Assembly: GCF_031458255.1 (NCBI RefSeq)
Contig: NZ_JAVDYC010000001.1
Span: 5,031,001 to 5,095,000 of the forward strand
From: Catenuloplanes niger
Lineage (GTDB): Bacteria; Actinomycetota; Actinomycetes; Mycobacteriales; Micromonosporaceae
Direction of reading: 5' to 3'
DNA: 64,000 nt
Shown here: piece after piece, positions 43,910-53,057 of the stretch
Layout of the letters: each line of letters starts with the position of its first letter
How positions within the stretch are numbered: the stretch's first letter is position 1
Notes under the pieces: generated by a model
Database searches by the model: none
Seen by the model: only the letters and a program-made list of their open reading frames with translations
What the model was told of the DNA's origin: nothing
Position numbers and translations under genes: made by a program

Positions 43910-44770
43910 CTACATCCCCTTCGGGTGCCAGACGGTTTTGGTCTCGAGGTGGGCCTTGAGACGGCGGAGGCCGGGGTCGGCGAACCAGTCGGTGGGGGCC
44001 GGGCGCAGGACGCGGGTGAGCGTGTCGGCGGCGGCGGTCTCCAGGGTGGCGGCCAGGTCGGGGTCGGCGCCGGCCAGGTCCAGGGTGTTGACGTCGGCGT
44101 GCGCGGCGAGCCAGGGCGCGGTCTCGGCGGGCCGGCCGGTGAGGACGTTGACCACGCCGGCCGGGACGTCGGAGGTGGCCAGCGCCTCGGCGACGGTGAT
44201 CGCGGTCAGCGGGTGGGCCTCGGCGGCGAGCAGCACGACCGTGTTGCCGGTGACGATCGCGGGCGCGACCGTGGACACCAGCCCGAGCAGCGCGGAGTCG
44301 ACGGGCGCGAGCACGCCGGCCACGCCGGACGGCTCCGGGGCGGAGATGTTGAAGTACGGGCCGGCGACCGGGTTCGCACCGCCGAGCACCTGGGCGATCT
44401 TGTCGCTCCAGCCGGCGTACCAGACCAGGCGGTCGACCGCGGCGTCCACCTCGTGGGCCGGCACGCCGAGCGCCTTGAACTCCTTGCGCCGGGCCTCGAC
44501 CATCTCGGCGATCCGGTAGACCACCTGGCCGCGGTTGTAGGCGGTGGCACCGGACCAGCCGGGGAAGGCCTTGCGCGCGGCGACGACCGCGTCCCGGAGG
44601 TCCTTGCGCGACGCGAGCGCGACGTTGCTGTCGTTCACGGGATAGGTCCGCCCTGACTCGCTGCGCGGGAACTTTCCACCGATGAAGAGCTTGTACGTCT
44701 TGCGCACGGCAAGACGCGAGCCGGACCGCACACCGGCCTCCGCGCTCTGGCTGGGGGTGTGGCTAGACAT
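43910..44770 (-). CDS. Truncated aldehyde-dehydrogenase-like protein (non-catalytic partner)
   Basis: This 286-residue protein has the N-terminal NAD-binding part of an aldehyde dehydrogenase (KLFIGGKFPRSESGRTYPV near residue 28, PSGVAGVLAPVDSALLGLV near residue 147, TGNTVVLLAAE). It stops before the catalytic cysteine region and has no ELGGK glutamate motif. It overlaps the full-length dehydrogenase gene by eight bases. It is probably a structural subunit or a degenerate copy, and the conserved overlap argues for a subunit role. Confidence 0.75.
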   Translation of the reverse strand: MSSHTPSQSAEAGVRSGSRLAVRKTYKLFIGGKFPRSESGRTYPVNDSNVALASRKDLRDAVVAARKAFPGWSGATAYNRGQVVYRIAEMVEARRKEFKALGVPAHEVDAAVDRLVWYAGWSDKIAQVLGGANPVAGPYFNISAPEPSGVAGVLAPVDSALLGLVSTVAPAIVTGNTVVLLAAEAHPLTAITVAEALATSDVPAGVVNVLTGRPAETAPWLAAHADVNTLDLAGADPDLAATLETAAADTLTRVLRPAPTDWFADPGLRRLKAHLETKTVWHPKGM

Positions 44771-46199
44771 CGAGGTACGCCTCCAGGCCGTGGCGACCGC
44801 CCTCGCGGCCGTAACCGGACTCCTTGTAACCGCCGAACGGCGAGGCCGGGTCGAACTTGTTGAACGTGTTGGCCCAGACCACGCCGGCCCGGAGTCGGTC
44901 CGCGACCGCGAGGATCCGCGAGCCCTTCTCGGTCCAGATGCCGGCGGACAGTCCGTACGGCGTGTTGTTGGCCTTCTCGATCGCCTCGGCCGGGGTGCGG
45001 AACGTGAGCACGGACAGCACCGGGCCGAACACCTCGTCCTGCGCGATCCGGTGCGCCTGCGAGACGCCGGTGAACAGCGTCGGCCGGAACCAGTAGCCGC
45101 GGTCCGGCAGCTCGCACGCGGGCGACCAGCGCGTGGCGCCCTCCGACTCGCCCACGTCCGACATCTCCGCGATGCGGGACAGCTGCTCGGCGGAGTTGAT
45201 CGCGCCGACGTCGGTGTTCTTGTCCAGCGGGTCGCCCACCCGCAGCTGGGACATGCGCCGCTTCAGGGACTCGATCAGCTCGTCCGCGATCGACTCCTGG
45301 ACCAGCAGCCGCGACCCGGCGCAGCACACGTGCCCCTGGTTGAAGAAGATCCCGTCGACGATGCCCTCGACCGCCTGGGAGATCGGCGCGTCGTCGAACA
45401 CGATGTTCGCCGCCTTGCCGCCCAGTTCCAGCGTGAGCCGCTTGGACGTGCCGGCCACCGCGCGGGCGATCTCCCGGCCGACCGCGGTCGAGCCGGTGAA
45501 CGCGACCTTGTTCACCCCGGGGTGCGCCACCAGGTACCGCCCGGTCCGGCCGGCGCCGGTGACGATGTTGACCACGCCGGCCGGCAGTTCCGCCTGCTGG
45601 CAGATCTCCGCGAACAGCAGCGCGGTCAGCGGGGTGGTCTCGGCCGGCTTGAGCACCACCGTGTTGCCCGCGGCGAGCGCCGGCGCGATCTTCCAGGCCA
45701 GCATGAGCAGCGGGAAGTTCCACGGGATGACCTGGCCGGCCACGCCGAGCGGGGCCGGCGCGGGGCCGAACCCGGCGTAACCGAGCTTGTCCGCCCAGCC
45801 GGCGTAGTAGAAGAAGTGAGCGGCGGCCAGCGGCACGTCGACGTCGCGCGACTCGCGGATCGGCTTGCCGTTGTCCAGCGACTCCAGCACCGCGAACTCG
45901 CGGGCCCGCTCCTGCAGCAGCCGGGCGACGCGGAACAGGTACTTGGCCCGCTCGGCGCCCGGCATCGGCCCCCAGACGTGCGTGAACGCGGACCGGGCCG
46001 CGGCCACCGCACGGTCCACGTCCGCCTCGCCGGCCTCGGCGACCTCGGACAGGACCTCCTCGGTCGCCGGGTTCACCGTCTTGATCACTCCGCCGTCCTG
46101 CGGGCCGGTGAACGTACCGTCGATGAACAGGCCGTAGGACGGCTTGATCTCGACGACCGACCGGGACTCGGGTGCGGGCGCGTACTCGAAGGCTGCCAT
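44763..46199 (-). CDS. Aldehyde dehydrogenase
   Basis: This 478-residue NAD(P)-dependent enzyme has VIPWNFPLLMLAWKIAPALAAGNTVVLKPAE near residue 148, LTLELGGKAANIVFDDA (catalytic Glu, near residue 243) and FFNQGHVCCAGSRLLV (catalytic Cys, near residue 280). ATG 46199 is the start. It lies four bases after deoC, so it likely oxidises the acetaldehyde that DeoC releases. Confidence 0.9.
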   Translation of the reverse strand: MAAFEYAPAPESRSVVEIKPSYGLFIDGTFTGPQDGGVIKTVNPATEEVLSEVAEAGEADVDRAVAAARSAFTHVWGPMPGAERAKYLFRVARLLQERAREFAVLESLDNGKPIRESRDVDVPLAAAHFFYYAGWADKLGYAGFGPAPAPLGVAGQVIPWNFPLLMLAWKIAPALAAGNTVVLKPAETTPLTALLFAEICQQAELPAGVVNIVTGAGRTGRYLVAHPGVNKVAFTGSTAVGREIARAVAGTSKRLTLELGGKAANIVFDDAPISQAVEGIVDGIFFNQGHVCCAGSRLLVQESIADELIESLKRRMSQLRVGDPLDKNTDVGAINSAEQLSRIAEMSDVGESEGATRWSPACELPDRGYWFRPTLFTGVSQAHRIAQDEVFGPVLSVLTFRTPAEAIEKANNTPYGLSAGIWTEKGSRILAVADRLRAGVVWANTFNKFDPASPFGGYKESGYGREGGRHGLEAYLDV

Positions 46200-46203
46200 G
46201 GCT

Positions 46204-47142
46204 TCAGTCCAGGGTGACGTAGTCGGGGCCGGTGTAGTGGCCGGTGGCGAGCTTGCTGCGCTGCATGAGCAGGTCGTTGAGGAGCGTGGACGCGCCGAAC
46301 CGGAACCGGTCCGGGTCCAGCCAGGCCTCGCCGGCCGTCTCGTTGACCAGCACCAGGTACTTGATCGCGTCCTTGGTGGTGCGGATGCCACCGGCCGGCT
46401 TCACGCCGACCGTGCGACCGGTCTGCGCCAGGAAGTCACGGACCGCCTCCAGCATGATCATCGTGACCGGCGGCGTGGCCGCGACCGGGACCTTGCCGGT
46501 CGAGGTCTTGATGAAGTCGCCACCGGCCAGCATCGCCAGCCAGGACGCGCGGCGCACGTTGTCGTACGTGACCAGCTCGCCGGTCTCCAGGATCACCTTC
46601 AGGTGCGCGTCGCCGCACGCCTCCTTGACCGCCACGATCTCCTCGAAGACCTCGGTGTAGCGGCCGGACAGGAACGCACCCCGGTTGATCACCATGTCGA
46701 TCTCGTCCGCGCCGGCCTCGACCGCGGCCCGGGTGTCCGCGAGCTTCACGCTCAGCGGGGCCTGCCCGGACGGGAACGCGGTCGCCACGCTGGCCAGGTG
46801 CACGCCGCTGCCGCGCAGCACCTCGTGCGCGACCGGCACCATGGCCGGGTAGACGCAGACCGCGGCGACCCGGGGCGCGCCGTGCCCCGGGTGCAGTGCC
46901 TTCTGGCACAGGTTGCGTACCTTGCCGGGGGTGTCCGCACCCTCCAGCGTCGTGAGATCCACCATTCGGGTGGCGAGATCGATTGCCCACGCCTTGGCGG
47001 AGGTCTTGATCGAACGGGTGCCGAGCACGGCCGCGCGCTGGTCGGCACCGACCTTGTCCACGCCCGGCAGGCCGTGCAGGAACGCCCGCAGGCTGGCCTC
47101 CGAGCGGGCCACGTCCGCGAGGGCACTCGGTGAAACCGTCAT
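46204..47142 (-). CDS. deoC: Deoxyribose-phosphate aldolase
   Basis: This 312-residue class I aldolase cleaves 2-deoxyribose-5-phosphate to acetaldehyde and glyceraldehyde-3-phosphate. The Schiff-base lysine lies in GGDFIKTSTGKVPVAATPP near residue 208. EIDMVINRGAFLSG (near residue 145) and VGVKPAGGIRT (near residue 246) are typical. It begins an operon with two aldehyde dehydrogenase genes and complements deoA, cdd and add upstream. Confidence 0.94.
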   Translation of the reverse strand: MTVSPSALADVARSEASLRAFLHGLPGVDKVGADQRAAVLGTRSIKTSAKAWAIDLATRMVDLTTLEGADTPGKVRNLCQKALHPGHGAPRVAAVCVYPAMVPVAHEVLRGSGVHLASVATAFPSGQAPLSVKLADTRAAVEAGADEIDMVINRGAFLSGRYTEVFEEIVAVKEACGDAHLKVILETGELVTYDNVRRASWLAMLAGGDFIKTSTGKVPVAATPPVTMIMLEAVRDFLAQTGRTVGVKPAGGIRTTKDAIKYLVLVNETAGEAWLDPDRFRFGASTLLNDLLMQRSKLATGHYTGPDYVTLD

Positions 47143-47262
47143 GACCCGGAGTCTACGCAGGTCTCACGTTTCATGATCAATCACGGCCGGATAGGCAGTC
47201 TTCATCGTTCTGAGAGGTAATTGACACTTGACGTTGACCGACGGCTCCGATTGTCTCTCGCT

Positions 47263-48690
47263 GTGCGAGTAGTGCACTTCTCCGATACGTACCTGCCCCG
47301 CCGCGACGGCGTGATCACGTCCATCCGGACGCTCACCACCGCGCTCGCCGAGCAGGGTCACCCCGGCATGACCATCGTGCCCCGGCACCCCGACCAGGTG
47401 GCGGAGGACAATCTGCTGACGCTGCGTGCCCTGCCGTGCGGGGTGGCAAACCTGCGACTGTCGCCCTGGCTGCTCCGGGAGACCGGGGCCAGCGCCACCC
47501 TCGACCAGATCGAGGCGTTCCGGCCGGACATCGTGCACGTGCACACGCCGGGGACGATCGGACTGCTCGGCGTGGTCGCGGCGCGCAAGCTCGGGCTGCC
47601 GATGATCCACACGTATCACACCGACCTGCACGCGTACGCGGACGCCTACCGGGTCCCGGCCAGCGCGCTGAACGCGATCACCAAGCTCTACGCGCGCCGC
47701 CTCGGCGTGCCGGTGCGCGACCCGCACCTGCTCCCGGTCACCGGCCCGCGCGCGGTCCGCTACGCCCGCCGCGCCGCCGCGCGCACCCGCCTGGTGGCCG
47801 GGCGCGCCGCCAGCGGTGCGGCCAGCGTCGCCGGCCGGGCCGCCAGCGTGGCCCGCCGCGCCACCGGCCGGCGCCCGGCCCGGATCGCGCCGGAGCGGAT
47901 CAGCAGCCGGCACGAGGCCGTCGACAACTACAACCGGCTGCTCCTCGGTGACGCGGACGCGGTGATCGTGCCGACCCGCGCCGCGCTCAACCGGATCACG
48001 CTGCCGGTGCCCGACGAGCGGATCTTCCTGGTCCCGACCGGGGTGGCCGCGCGGCCCACGACACCGGAGGCGGTCGCGGCGTTCCGCGCCGAGCACGGCA
48101 TCGCGGAGTCCGACCGGGTGCTGCTCTTCGTCGGCCGGGTCAACCGGGAGAAGGGCGTCGACCTGCTGATCGAGAGCTTCGGCAGGATCGCCGCGCGTGA
48201 CCCGCACGCCCGGCTGGTGCTGGTCGGCGCGGTCTTCGAGCGTCGCTGGCTGGCCGGGCTGATCGAGGCGGCCGGCCCGGCGGCCGCGGACCGGATCACG
48301 GTCGCCGGCGAGCAGCCGTCGCACGTGGTCGCGGCCGCGTACGGCACCGCGGACGCGTTCGTCTTCCCGTCGCTGTCCGACACCCAGGCGCTGGTGCTGC
48401 AGGAGGCCGCGCTGGCCGGCGTGCCCGCGGTGATGTGCGACGAGGTGCTGCACGGCCAGGGCCCGCTCGGCGGCGCCGCCGTGCTCGCCCGCCCGGAGCC
48501 GGGACACTTCGCCGACACGGTCCTGGACCTGCTGGCCGACCCGGATCGGGCGCGCACCATCGGCGCGGCCGCGGCCGTGCAGGCCGCGCGGCACACTCCG
48601 GCGGCGTACGCGGAGACGATGTGTGAGGTCTACTCGTTCGCGTCGGCCGCTGCCGGTAGGTTGAACGACCGTGGACGTACTCGTCGTTGA
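47263..48690 (+). CDS. Glycosyltransferase family 4 protein
   Basis: This 475-residue GT-B enzyme has the N-terminal motif [23 protein letters not shown] and the donor domain [20 protein letters not shown] near residue 290. The [15 protein letters not shown] end motif is near residue 385. It resembles mannosyl- or glucosyltransferases of the PimB/MgtA group. Residues 165-215 form an Ala/Arg-rich insertion ([20 protein letters not shown]) absent from the usual fold. GTG 47263 is chosen because it opens directly on [11 protein letters not shown]; the TTG at 47221 adds 14 residues. The 3' end overlaps upp by 20 bases. Confidence 0.85.
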   Translation: MRVVHFSDTYLPRRDGVITSIRTLTTALAEQGHPGMTIVPRHPDQVAEDNLLTLRALPCGVANLRLSPWLLRETGASATLDQIEAFRPDIVHVHTPGTIGLLGVVAARKLGLPMIHTYHTDLHAYADAYRVPASALNAITKLYARRLGVPVRDPHLLPVTGPRAVRYARRAAARTRLVAGRAASGAASVAGRAASVARRATGRRPARIAPERISSRHEAVDNYNRLLLGDADAVIVPTRAALNRITLPVPDERIFLVPTGVAARPTTPEAVAAFRAEHGIAESDRVLLFVGRVNREKGVDLLIESFGRIAARDPHARLVLVGAVFERRWLAGLIEAAGPAAADRITVAGEQPSHVVAAAYGTADAFVFPSLSDTQALVLQEAALAGVPAVMCDEVLHGQGPLGGAAVLARPEPGHFADTVLDLLADPDRARTIGAAAAVQAARHTPAAYAETMCEVYSFASAAAGRLNDRGRTRR

Positions 48691-49303
48691 TCATCCCCTT
48701 GCCCAATCCCGGCTGACCGCGATGCGCGACGCGCGCACCGACTCGGCCGCGTTCCGTGCGGCGCTCACCGAGCTCACCACCATGCTCGTCTACGAGGCCG
48801 CGCGCACGTTCGACGTCGAGCAGTTCCCGGTGCAGACGCCGGTCGCGCCCACGTCCGGCACCCGCCTGGCCAAGCCGCCGCTGATCGTGCCGGTGCTGCG
48901 CGCCGGGCTGGGCATGGCCGACTCCGCGCTCGCGCTGCTGCCCGAGTCGTCGATGGGCTTCGTCGGCCTGGCCCGCGACGAGGTGACGTTCGAGCCCCGG
49001 GCGTACATGGAGTCGCTCCCGGTCGACCTCACCGGTCACCCGGTGCTGGTCCTCGACCCGATGCTGGCCACCGGCGGCTCGCTGGAGCACTGCTGCCGCC
49101 TGCTGACCGACCGCGGCTGCACCGACATCATCGTGGTGTGCGTGCTGGCCGCGCCGCCCGGCATCGAGCGCCTGCGCGCCTCCGGTCTGCCGTTGCGCCT
49201 GGTCACCGCGTCGATCGACGAGAAGCTCAACGAGCACAAGTTCATCGTGCCGGGCCTCGGCGACGCCGGCGACCGCCAGTTCGGCGGCATGCCCCGCTTC
49301 TGA
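48671..49303 (+). CDS. upp: Uracil phosphoribosyltransferase
   Basis: This 210-residue enzyme makes UMP from uracil and PRPP. The PRPP loop is [16 protein letters not shown] near residue 120, and [18 protein letters not shown] near residue 74 is the family signature. GTG 48671 overlaps the glycosyltransferase by 20 bases. It recovers uracil formed by nucleoside phosphorolysis. Confidence 0.95.
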   Translation: MDVLVVDHPLAQSRLTAMRDARTDSAAFRAALTELTTMLVYEAARTFDVEQFPVQTPVAPTSGTRLAKPPLIVPVLRAGLGMADSALALLPESSMGFVGLARDEVTFEPRAYMESLPVDLTGHPVLVLDPMLATGGSLEHCCRLLTDRGCTDIIVVCVLAAPPGIERLRASGLPLRLVTASIDEKLNEHKFIVPGLGDAGDRQFGGMPRF

Positions 49304-49314
49304 GCGCACCGCGG

Positions 49315-49350
49315 TCGAGGCGGGCTCCGGCGACCCCGGGCCCGCCCCGA
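49315..49350. terminator. Hairpin between upp and the NUDIX gene
   Basis: TCGAGGCGGGC (49315-49325) pairs with GCCCGCCCCGA (49340-49350) with one mismatch. It lies between convergent gene ends. Confidence 0.7.
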
Positions 49351-49357
49351 CCGGTGG

Positions 49358-49852
49358 TCAGTCGGAGTAGCTCCAGGACAGCGCCCGGCCCGCGGCGAAC
49401 GGCATCACGCCGTGGAAGACCCGCGGCCGCTCCGCGAAGACCAGCGGCAGGAAGTGCCGGTCGCTCTCCCACATCGGCACCGCACCGGCCAGCACGTCCT
49501 CGACCGGCGTCCAGACCAGCGTGCCCTCCGGGTTCGACTCCAGCGGCGTGCCGGACCACTCGGTGATCCGGAAGACGAAGCCGAACCAGTTCTCCCCGTC
49601 GCGTCCGAAACCGGGCCACGAGATCGTCCCGGCCAGGTCCAGCGCGTCGCAGGCGATGCCGGCCTCCTCCCGGATCTCGCGTCGCATTCCGGACACCACG
49701 TCCTCGTCCGGCTCGAGCTTGCCGCCGAGGCCGTTGTAGTACCCGAAGTGCACGTCGTCCGGGCGCGCGTCCCGTCTGATCATGAGAACTTCCCGCCGGT
49801 CGGCGGAGAACACGTAGCCCAGCGTGGCGATGATGGCCTGCACCGGCATCAC
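49358..49852 (-). CDS. NUDIX hydrolase (8-oxo-dGTP-type)
   Basis: This 164-residue protein carries the NUDIX box GGKLEPDEDVVSGMRREIREEAGI near residues 42-66. Both N-terminal Met residues are possible starts. It probably cleans oxidised nucleotides such as 8-oxo-dGTP. VYTP-type details cannot settle the exact substrate. It is divergent from the GPP34 gene with a short gap. Confidence 0.85.
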   Translation of the reverse strand: MMPVQAIIATLGYVFSADRREVLMIRRDARPDDVHFGYYNGLGGKLEPDEDVVSGMRREIREEAGIACDALDLAGTISWPGFGRDGENWFGFVFRITEWSGTPLESNPEGTLVWTPVEDVLAGAVPMWESDRHFLPLVFAERPRVFHGVMPFAAGRALSWSYSD

Positions 49853-49890
49853 CCTAGCCAGCCCCTACCGCGCTCTTGGGGGCGGCCACT

Positions 49891-50583
49891 ATGGTCATGG
49901 CCATGGCTCCCATTACGTTGCCCGAGGAATTGCTGGTCCTGGCGTACGACGACAAGTCGGGGCGCGCGGTCGGGTCGCGGATCGCGCTCGACCTCGGCAT
50001 GGCCGCGGCGGTCCTGGTGGAGCTGGCGCTGGTGGGCCGTCTGACCATGTCGGGCGACTCGCTCGTGGTGAAGGACAACACCCCGGTCGGCGACTCGATC
50101 CTCGACGCGGTCCTCGCGAAGATCGACTCGGACACGCCGCACACGTCCTCGTCCTGGCTGCAGCGCCTCCGGCACGGCCTGCGCGACCGGGTGCTGGCCG
50201 ACCTGGTCGAGCGCGGCGTGGTGCGCGACGTGGACGAGACCGCGATGGGCGGCGTGATCCACCTGCACCGCTACCCGACCGCCGACCACAGCCACGAGCA
50301 GGGCATCCGCGCCCGCCTCGCCGAGGCGCTGACCGGCCAGTCCCTCCCCGACGAGCGCACCGCCGCACTGGCCACGCTGCTCGCCGCGACGCGCATGGAG
50401 CCCACGCTCGGCCTGGACAACGAGGCCCTGGAGCAGGCACACAAGCGCCTGGAGGAGATCGCGTCCGGCGCCGGCTTCGGCGGCGGCGTGAGCATGGAGG
50501 AGTCCACCATCCGGCCGAGCGTCTCCCTGGTCATCGCCGCACTCGGCCGCGCGATCAACCAGGCCCTCGGCTCCCGCGCCTGA
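49891..50583 (+). CDS. GPP34 family phosphoprotein
   Basis: This protein has about 230 residues. It starts MAPITLPEELLVLAYDDKSG in its core and continues RIALDLGMAAAVLVELALVGRL, the GPP34 (GOLPH3-like) helical fold. Actinomycetes often carry several copies, likely for membrane phosphoinositide-like binding or unknown signalling. ATG 49891, 49897 and 49903 are all possible, and GGGGG precedes the first. Confidence 0.85.
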   Translation: MVMAMAPITLPEELLVLAYDDKSGRAVGSRIALDLGMAAAVLVELALVGRLTMSGDSLVVKDNTPVGDSILDAVLAKIDSDTPHTSSSWLQRLRHGLRDRVLADLVERGVVRDVDETAMGGVIHLHRYPTADHSHEQGIRARLAEALTGQSLPDERTAALATLLAATRMEPTLGLDNEALEQAHKRLEEIASGAGFGGGVSMEESTIRPSVSLVIAALGRAINQALGSRA

Positions 50584-51214
50584 AGACCCAAACCCTTCCC
50601 ACGGGGTACGAGCGGGTCGCACCCGGCCCGCTCCGAGCCCGTCGCGTTCGCGCGGCCGTTTGCTCTGCTTACCATCACCTCCGCGCCCGTTCCGGGGCAA
50701 ATGTCCGACGGTTGATCCCCACCGCGGCGTCCCGGAGATCCACCCAACGCCCCGCGCGGTCCGGGTGGGTGGTGCGACGCCCGGCGCGGTCCGGGTGGGC
50801 GGTGCGACCTCGACCGCACCGGGACGACGCTGCGGCCCGGTGGCGGAGCGGTGCCTCGAAGCGTCCGGCGGGCCGCCCTTGAGGCGGCGACTCGGGGGTT
50901 CGGCAGCCCGGTCGCGGCGTGGTAAGCAGAGCAAATCGGCCCACTCGGCGTCCGGTTTGTGCCGGTAAGCAGGGTGGAGCGGCACCTGCGCCGCGCCTGC
51001 CGTCCGGTGCGGCTGGAACGCGTCTCGGGGCGGTCGAAGTGCCCGCTTTGCGCTGGTAAGCAGAGCAAATCGGCCCGGCGCCGCGCCTGATGCCCGACGG
51101 CGCCGGTAAGCAGAGCGAAGGGGCCCGTGCCGAGCGCGGCGCCCGCTGTGGGCCGGTGAGCAGAGCAAAGCCGGCCGGCGTCCGATGTGGGTGGGTATGT
51201 GACGGCAGGCGGGT
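50584..51214. repeat. 631-bp intergenic region with dispersed 15-bp motifs (cluster 2)
   Basis: TTTGCTCTGCTTACC lies at 50659-50673. GGTAAGCAGAGCAAA or close variants start at 50921, 50964 (degenerate), 51055, 51105 (one change) and 51155 (one change). The last three are exactly 50 bp apart and have GC-rich intervals. No gene fits this stretch on either strand. The first motif is followed by CTCCGCGC, as in cluster 1. Confidence 0.85.
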
Positions 51215-52234
51215 TCAGCGTGGCGGGCGGGTGGCGACGGCCGTGAGGAGCGCGTCCGCGGCGCGGACCCGGCCGTCGCCGTCGACCTCGGCCCAGCCGC
51301 GTGCGGCCAGGGCGTGCCGCCGTTCCGGGGAGGTCAGCGCCGTGCGCAGCGTCCGCAGCGCGGCGGGGGAGGGCAGGTCCGCGACCGCGCCCAGGCCGAA
51401 GCCGAGGCCGCGGGCCAGTATCGCGTCGTAGCCGAGCCGCTGGTTGTCCGCGACCGTCACCAGGGCGGGGCAGACGCCCAGGCAGAGCAGTTCCCAGGTG
51501 GACGTGCCGGCCGCGGACACCACCAGGTCGGCGCGGTCCAGCAGCGCGGGCAGGTCCGGCGTGTTCGGCACGAACCGGAAGGTCTGCCCGGGCCCGGCCG
51601 GCACGCTCGGCGCTGTTGCCGGGGAGACCACGGTGGCGTCCAGCGGCACCCCGGTCTCGGCCAGCATCACGGCCAGCACCGGCGCCGCGCCGGCCGGGTC
51701 GGTCCCGCCGAGGAAGCAGACCACGGACGGCGGACCGGCGGTCGGCCGCGGCCGGGGCGCGGGCGGGCGGCGGGACCGGACCGAGTCGCGGAGCAGCACG
51801 TACGGCAGCCCGGCCAGCCGGACCGCACCCGGCGGGAGCGGCGGTGCGGACAGTTCGGCGTCCAGGTTCTGATCCAGGTAGAGGTCCGCTGACTGGCCGC
51901 GGAGGTCGCCGTCGACGATCGCCAGCACCGTGACCCCGTCGGCGCGCAGCGCGGCCGCGCAGTCCGGGTCCGTCACGTACGAGTCGATCACCACGGCGTC
52001 CAGGCCGAGCCGCCACGCGGTCAGCGCCAGCGCGGCCGGGTCCGCGGGTGCGGCGACGACCGGCAGGCCGAGCCGGTCGATCTCCCGGGCGGTCCACGGC
52101 ACCGCGCCGACGTCGCCGAGCAGCACCACCCGACAGCCGCGGGCGAGCAGTTCCTCCGCGAGCGCCAGGCACCGGACCAGGTGGCCGACGCCCATCGTCA
52201 CGCCCGCGTCGCAGCGCAGCCCGACCGCGGTCAC
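51215..52234 (-). CDS. PseG-like UDP-sugar hydrolase (glycan biosynthesis)
   Basis: This 339-residue GT-B-like protein has GVGHLVRCLALAEELLARG near residues 16-34, the PseG motif. VVSAAGTSTWELLCLGVCPALVTVADNQ near residue 238 supplies the UDP-binding end. PseG-type enzymes remove UDP from acetamido sugars in nonulosonic acid pathways. It overlaps the SpsF-like gene by ATGA. No NeuB-type synthase occurs in the window, so the final sugar is unknown. Confidence 0.8.
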   Translation of the reverse strand: MTAVGLRCDAGVTMGVGHLVRCLALAEELLARGCRVVLLGDVGAVPWTAREIDRLGLPVVAAPADPAALALTAWRLGLDAVVIDSYVTDPDCAAALRADGVTVLAIVDGDLRGQSADLYLDQNLDAELSAPPLPPGAVRLAGLPYVLLRDSVRSRRPPAPRPRPTAGPPSVVCFLGGTDPAGAAPVLAVMLAETGVPLDATVVSPATAPSVPAGPGQTFRFVPNTPDLPALLDRADLVVSAAGTSTWELLCLGVCPALVTVADNQRLGYDAILARGLGFGLGAVADLPSPAALRTLRTALTSPERRHALAARGWAEVDGDGRVRAADALLTAVATRPPR

Positions 52235-52977
52235 CGGTCGGCCAGCGCCTTCTGCCGCACCTCACCGTTCAGCGCGCGGACGTCCGGGTTCGCGTCCAGC
52301 CAGGCGGACAGCTCGGCCACCCCGATGATCCGGTCGCCGAAGTGGGTGACCACGGCCTCGATCAGCCGCCAGTCCTCGATCGTGTCCAGCGTGACGCGCA
52401 GCCCGGATCGGTCCGGCGGCAGCGCGATGCCGGTGACCGTGAAGTCCTCCGGATGGGTGTACACGTACGAGGTGACGTGGGTGCGGTGGAACCCGGTCGC
52501 GAGCCGGTCCGCGCGGCGCAGCGCGTCCACCGAGACGATCTCCACGTCCGTGCCGAGCGGCAGCACCCGGTGCAGCGACGTGCTCAGGTAGTCGAGGCCG
52601 GGCGAGGCCGCGAAGTGCCGGACCGCGGTGCGGATCACGTCCGGGTCGAGCAGCGGGCAGTCCGCGTTGAACCGCATCACCGCGTCGACTCCGCGGCTCT
52701 GCGCGGGCAGCACGCCGGACAGCGCGCCCACGAAACGGGTCAGCACGTCCTCGGCCGGGCCGCGGAACACCCGTACGCCCAGCGTGGCGCACTCGGCGGC
52801 GACGGCCGCGTCCTCGGGGCGGTCGCTGGTCGCGACGATCAGGTCGTCGAGGCAGCCGGCGGCGCGCGCGGCGCGGATCACCCAGGCGAGCACGCTGCGC
52901 TCCCCGAGCGGCCGCAGCACCTTGCCGGGCAGCCGTTCGGAGCCCATCCGGGCCTGGACGATTCCGACGATCCGCAT
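52231..52977 (-). CDS. SpsF/NeuA-like cytidylyltransferase
   Basis: This 248-residue protein has the nucleotidyltransferase signature VGIVQARMGSERLPGKVLRPL at its N-terminus and RFNADCPLLDPDVI near residue 105, which binds metal and donor. It would activate a sugar acid with CTP. ATG 52977 is preferred to 53031. It is divergent from the LuxE-like gene and works with the PseG-like product. Confidence 0.8.
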   Translation of the reverse strand: MRIVGIVQARMGSERLPGKVLRPLGERSVLAWVIRAARAAGCLDDLIVATSDRPEDAAVAAECATLGVRVFRGPAEDVLTRFVGALSGVLPAQSRGVDAVMRFNADCPLLDPDVIRTAVRHFAASPGLDYLSTSLHRVLPLGTDVEIVSVDALRRADRLATGFHRTHVTSYVYTHPEDFTVTGIALPPDRSGLRVTLDTIEDWRLIEAVVTHFGDRIIGVAELSAWLDANPDVRALNGEVRQKALADR

Positions 52978-53057
52978 CCGTGTCGCTCCCGCTCTCGTTT
53001 CATCTCCTGGGGCAACAGCCCCGAGGGTCAACGAGCTTCAGAGACGGGGGTGACCGC

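Noticed and set aside
50921-51169. CRISPR-like array from the 15-bp motif
   Set aside because: Spacing varies (43, 91, 50 and 50 bp), the motif degenerates, and copies occur in both orientations.
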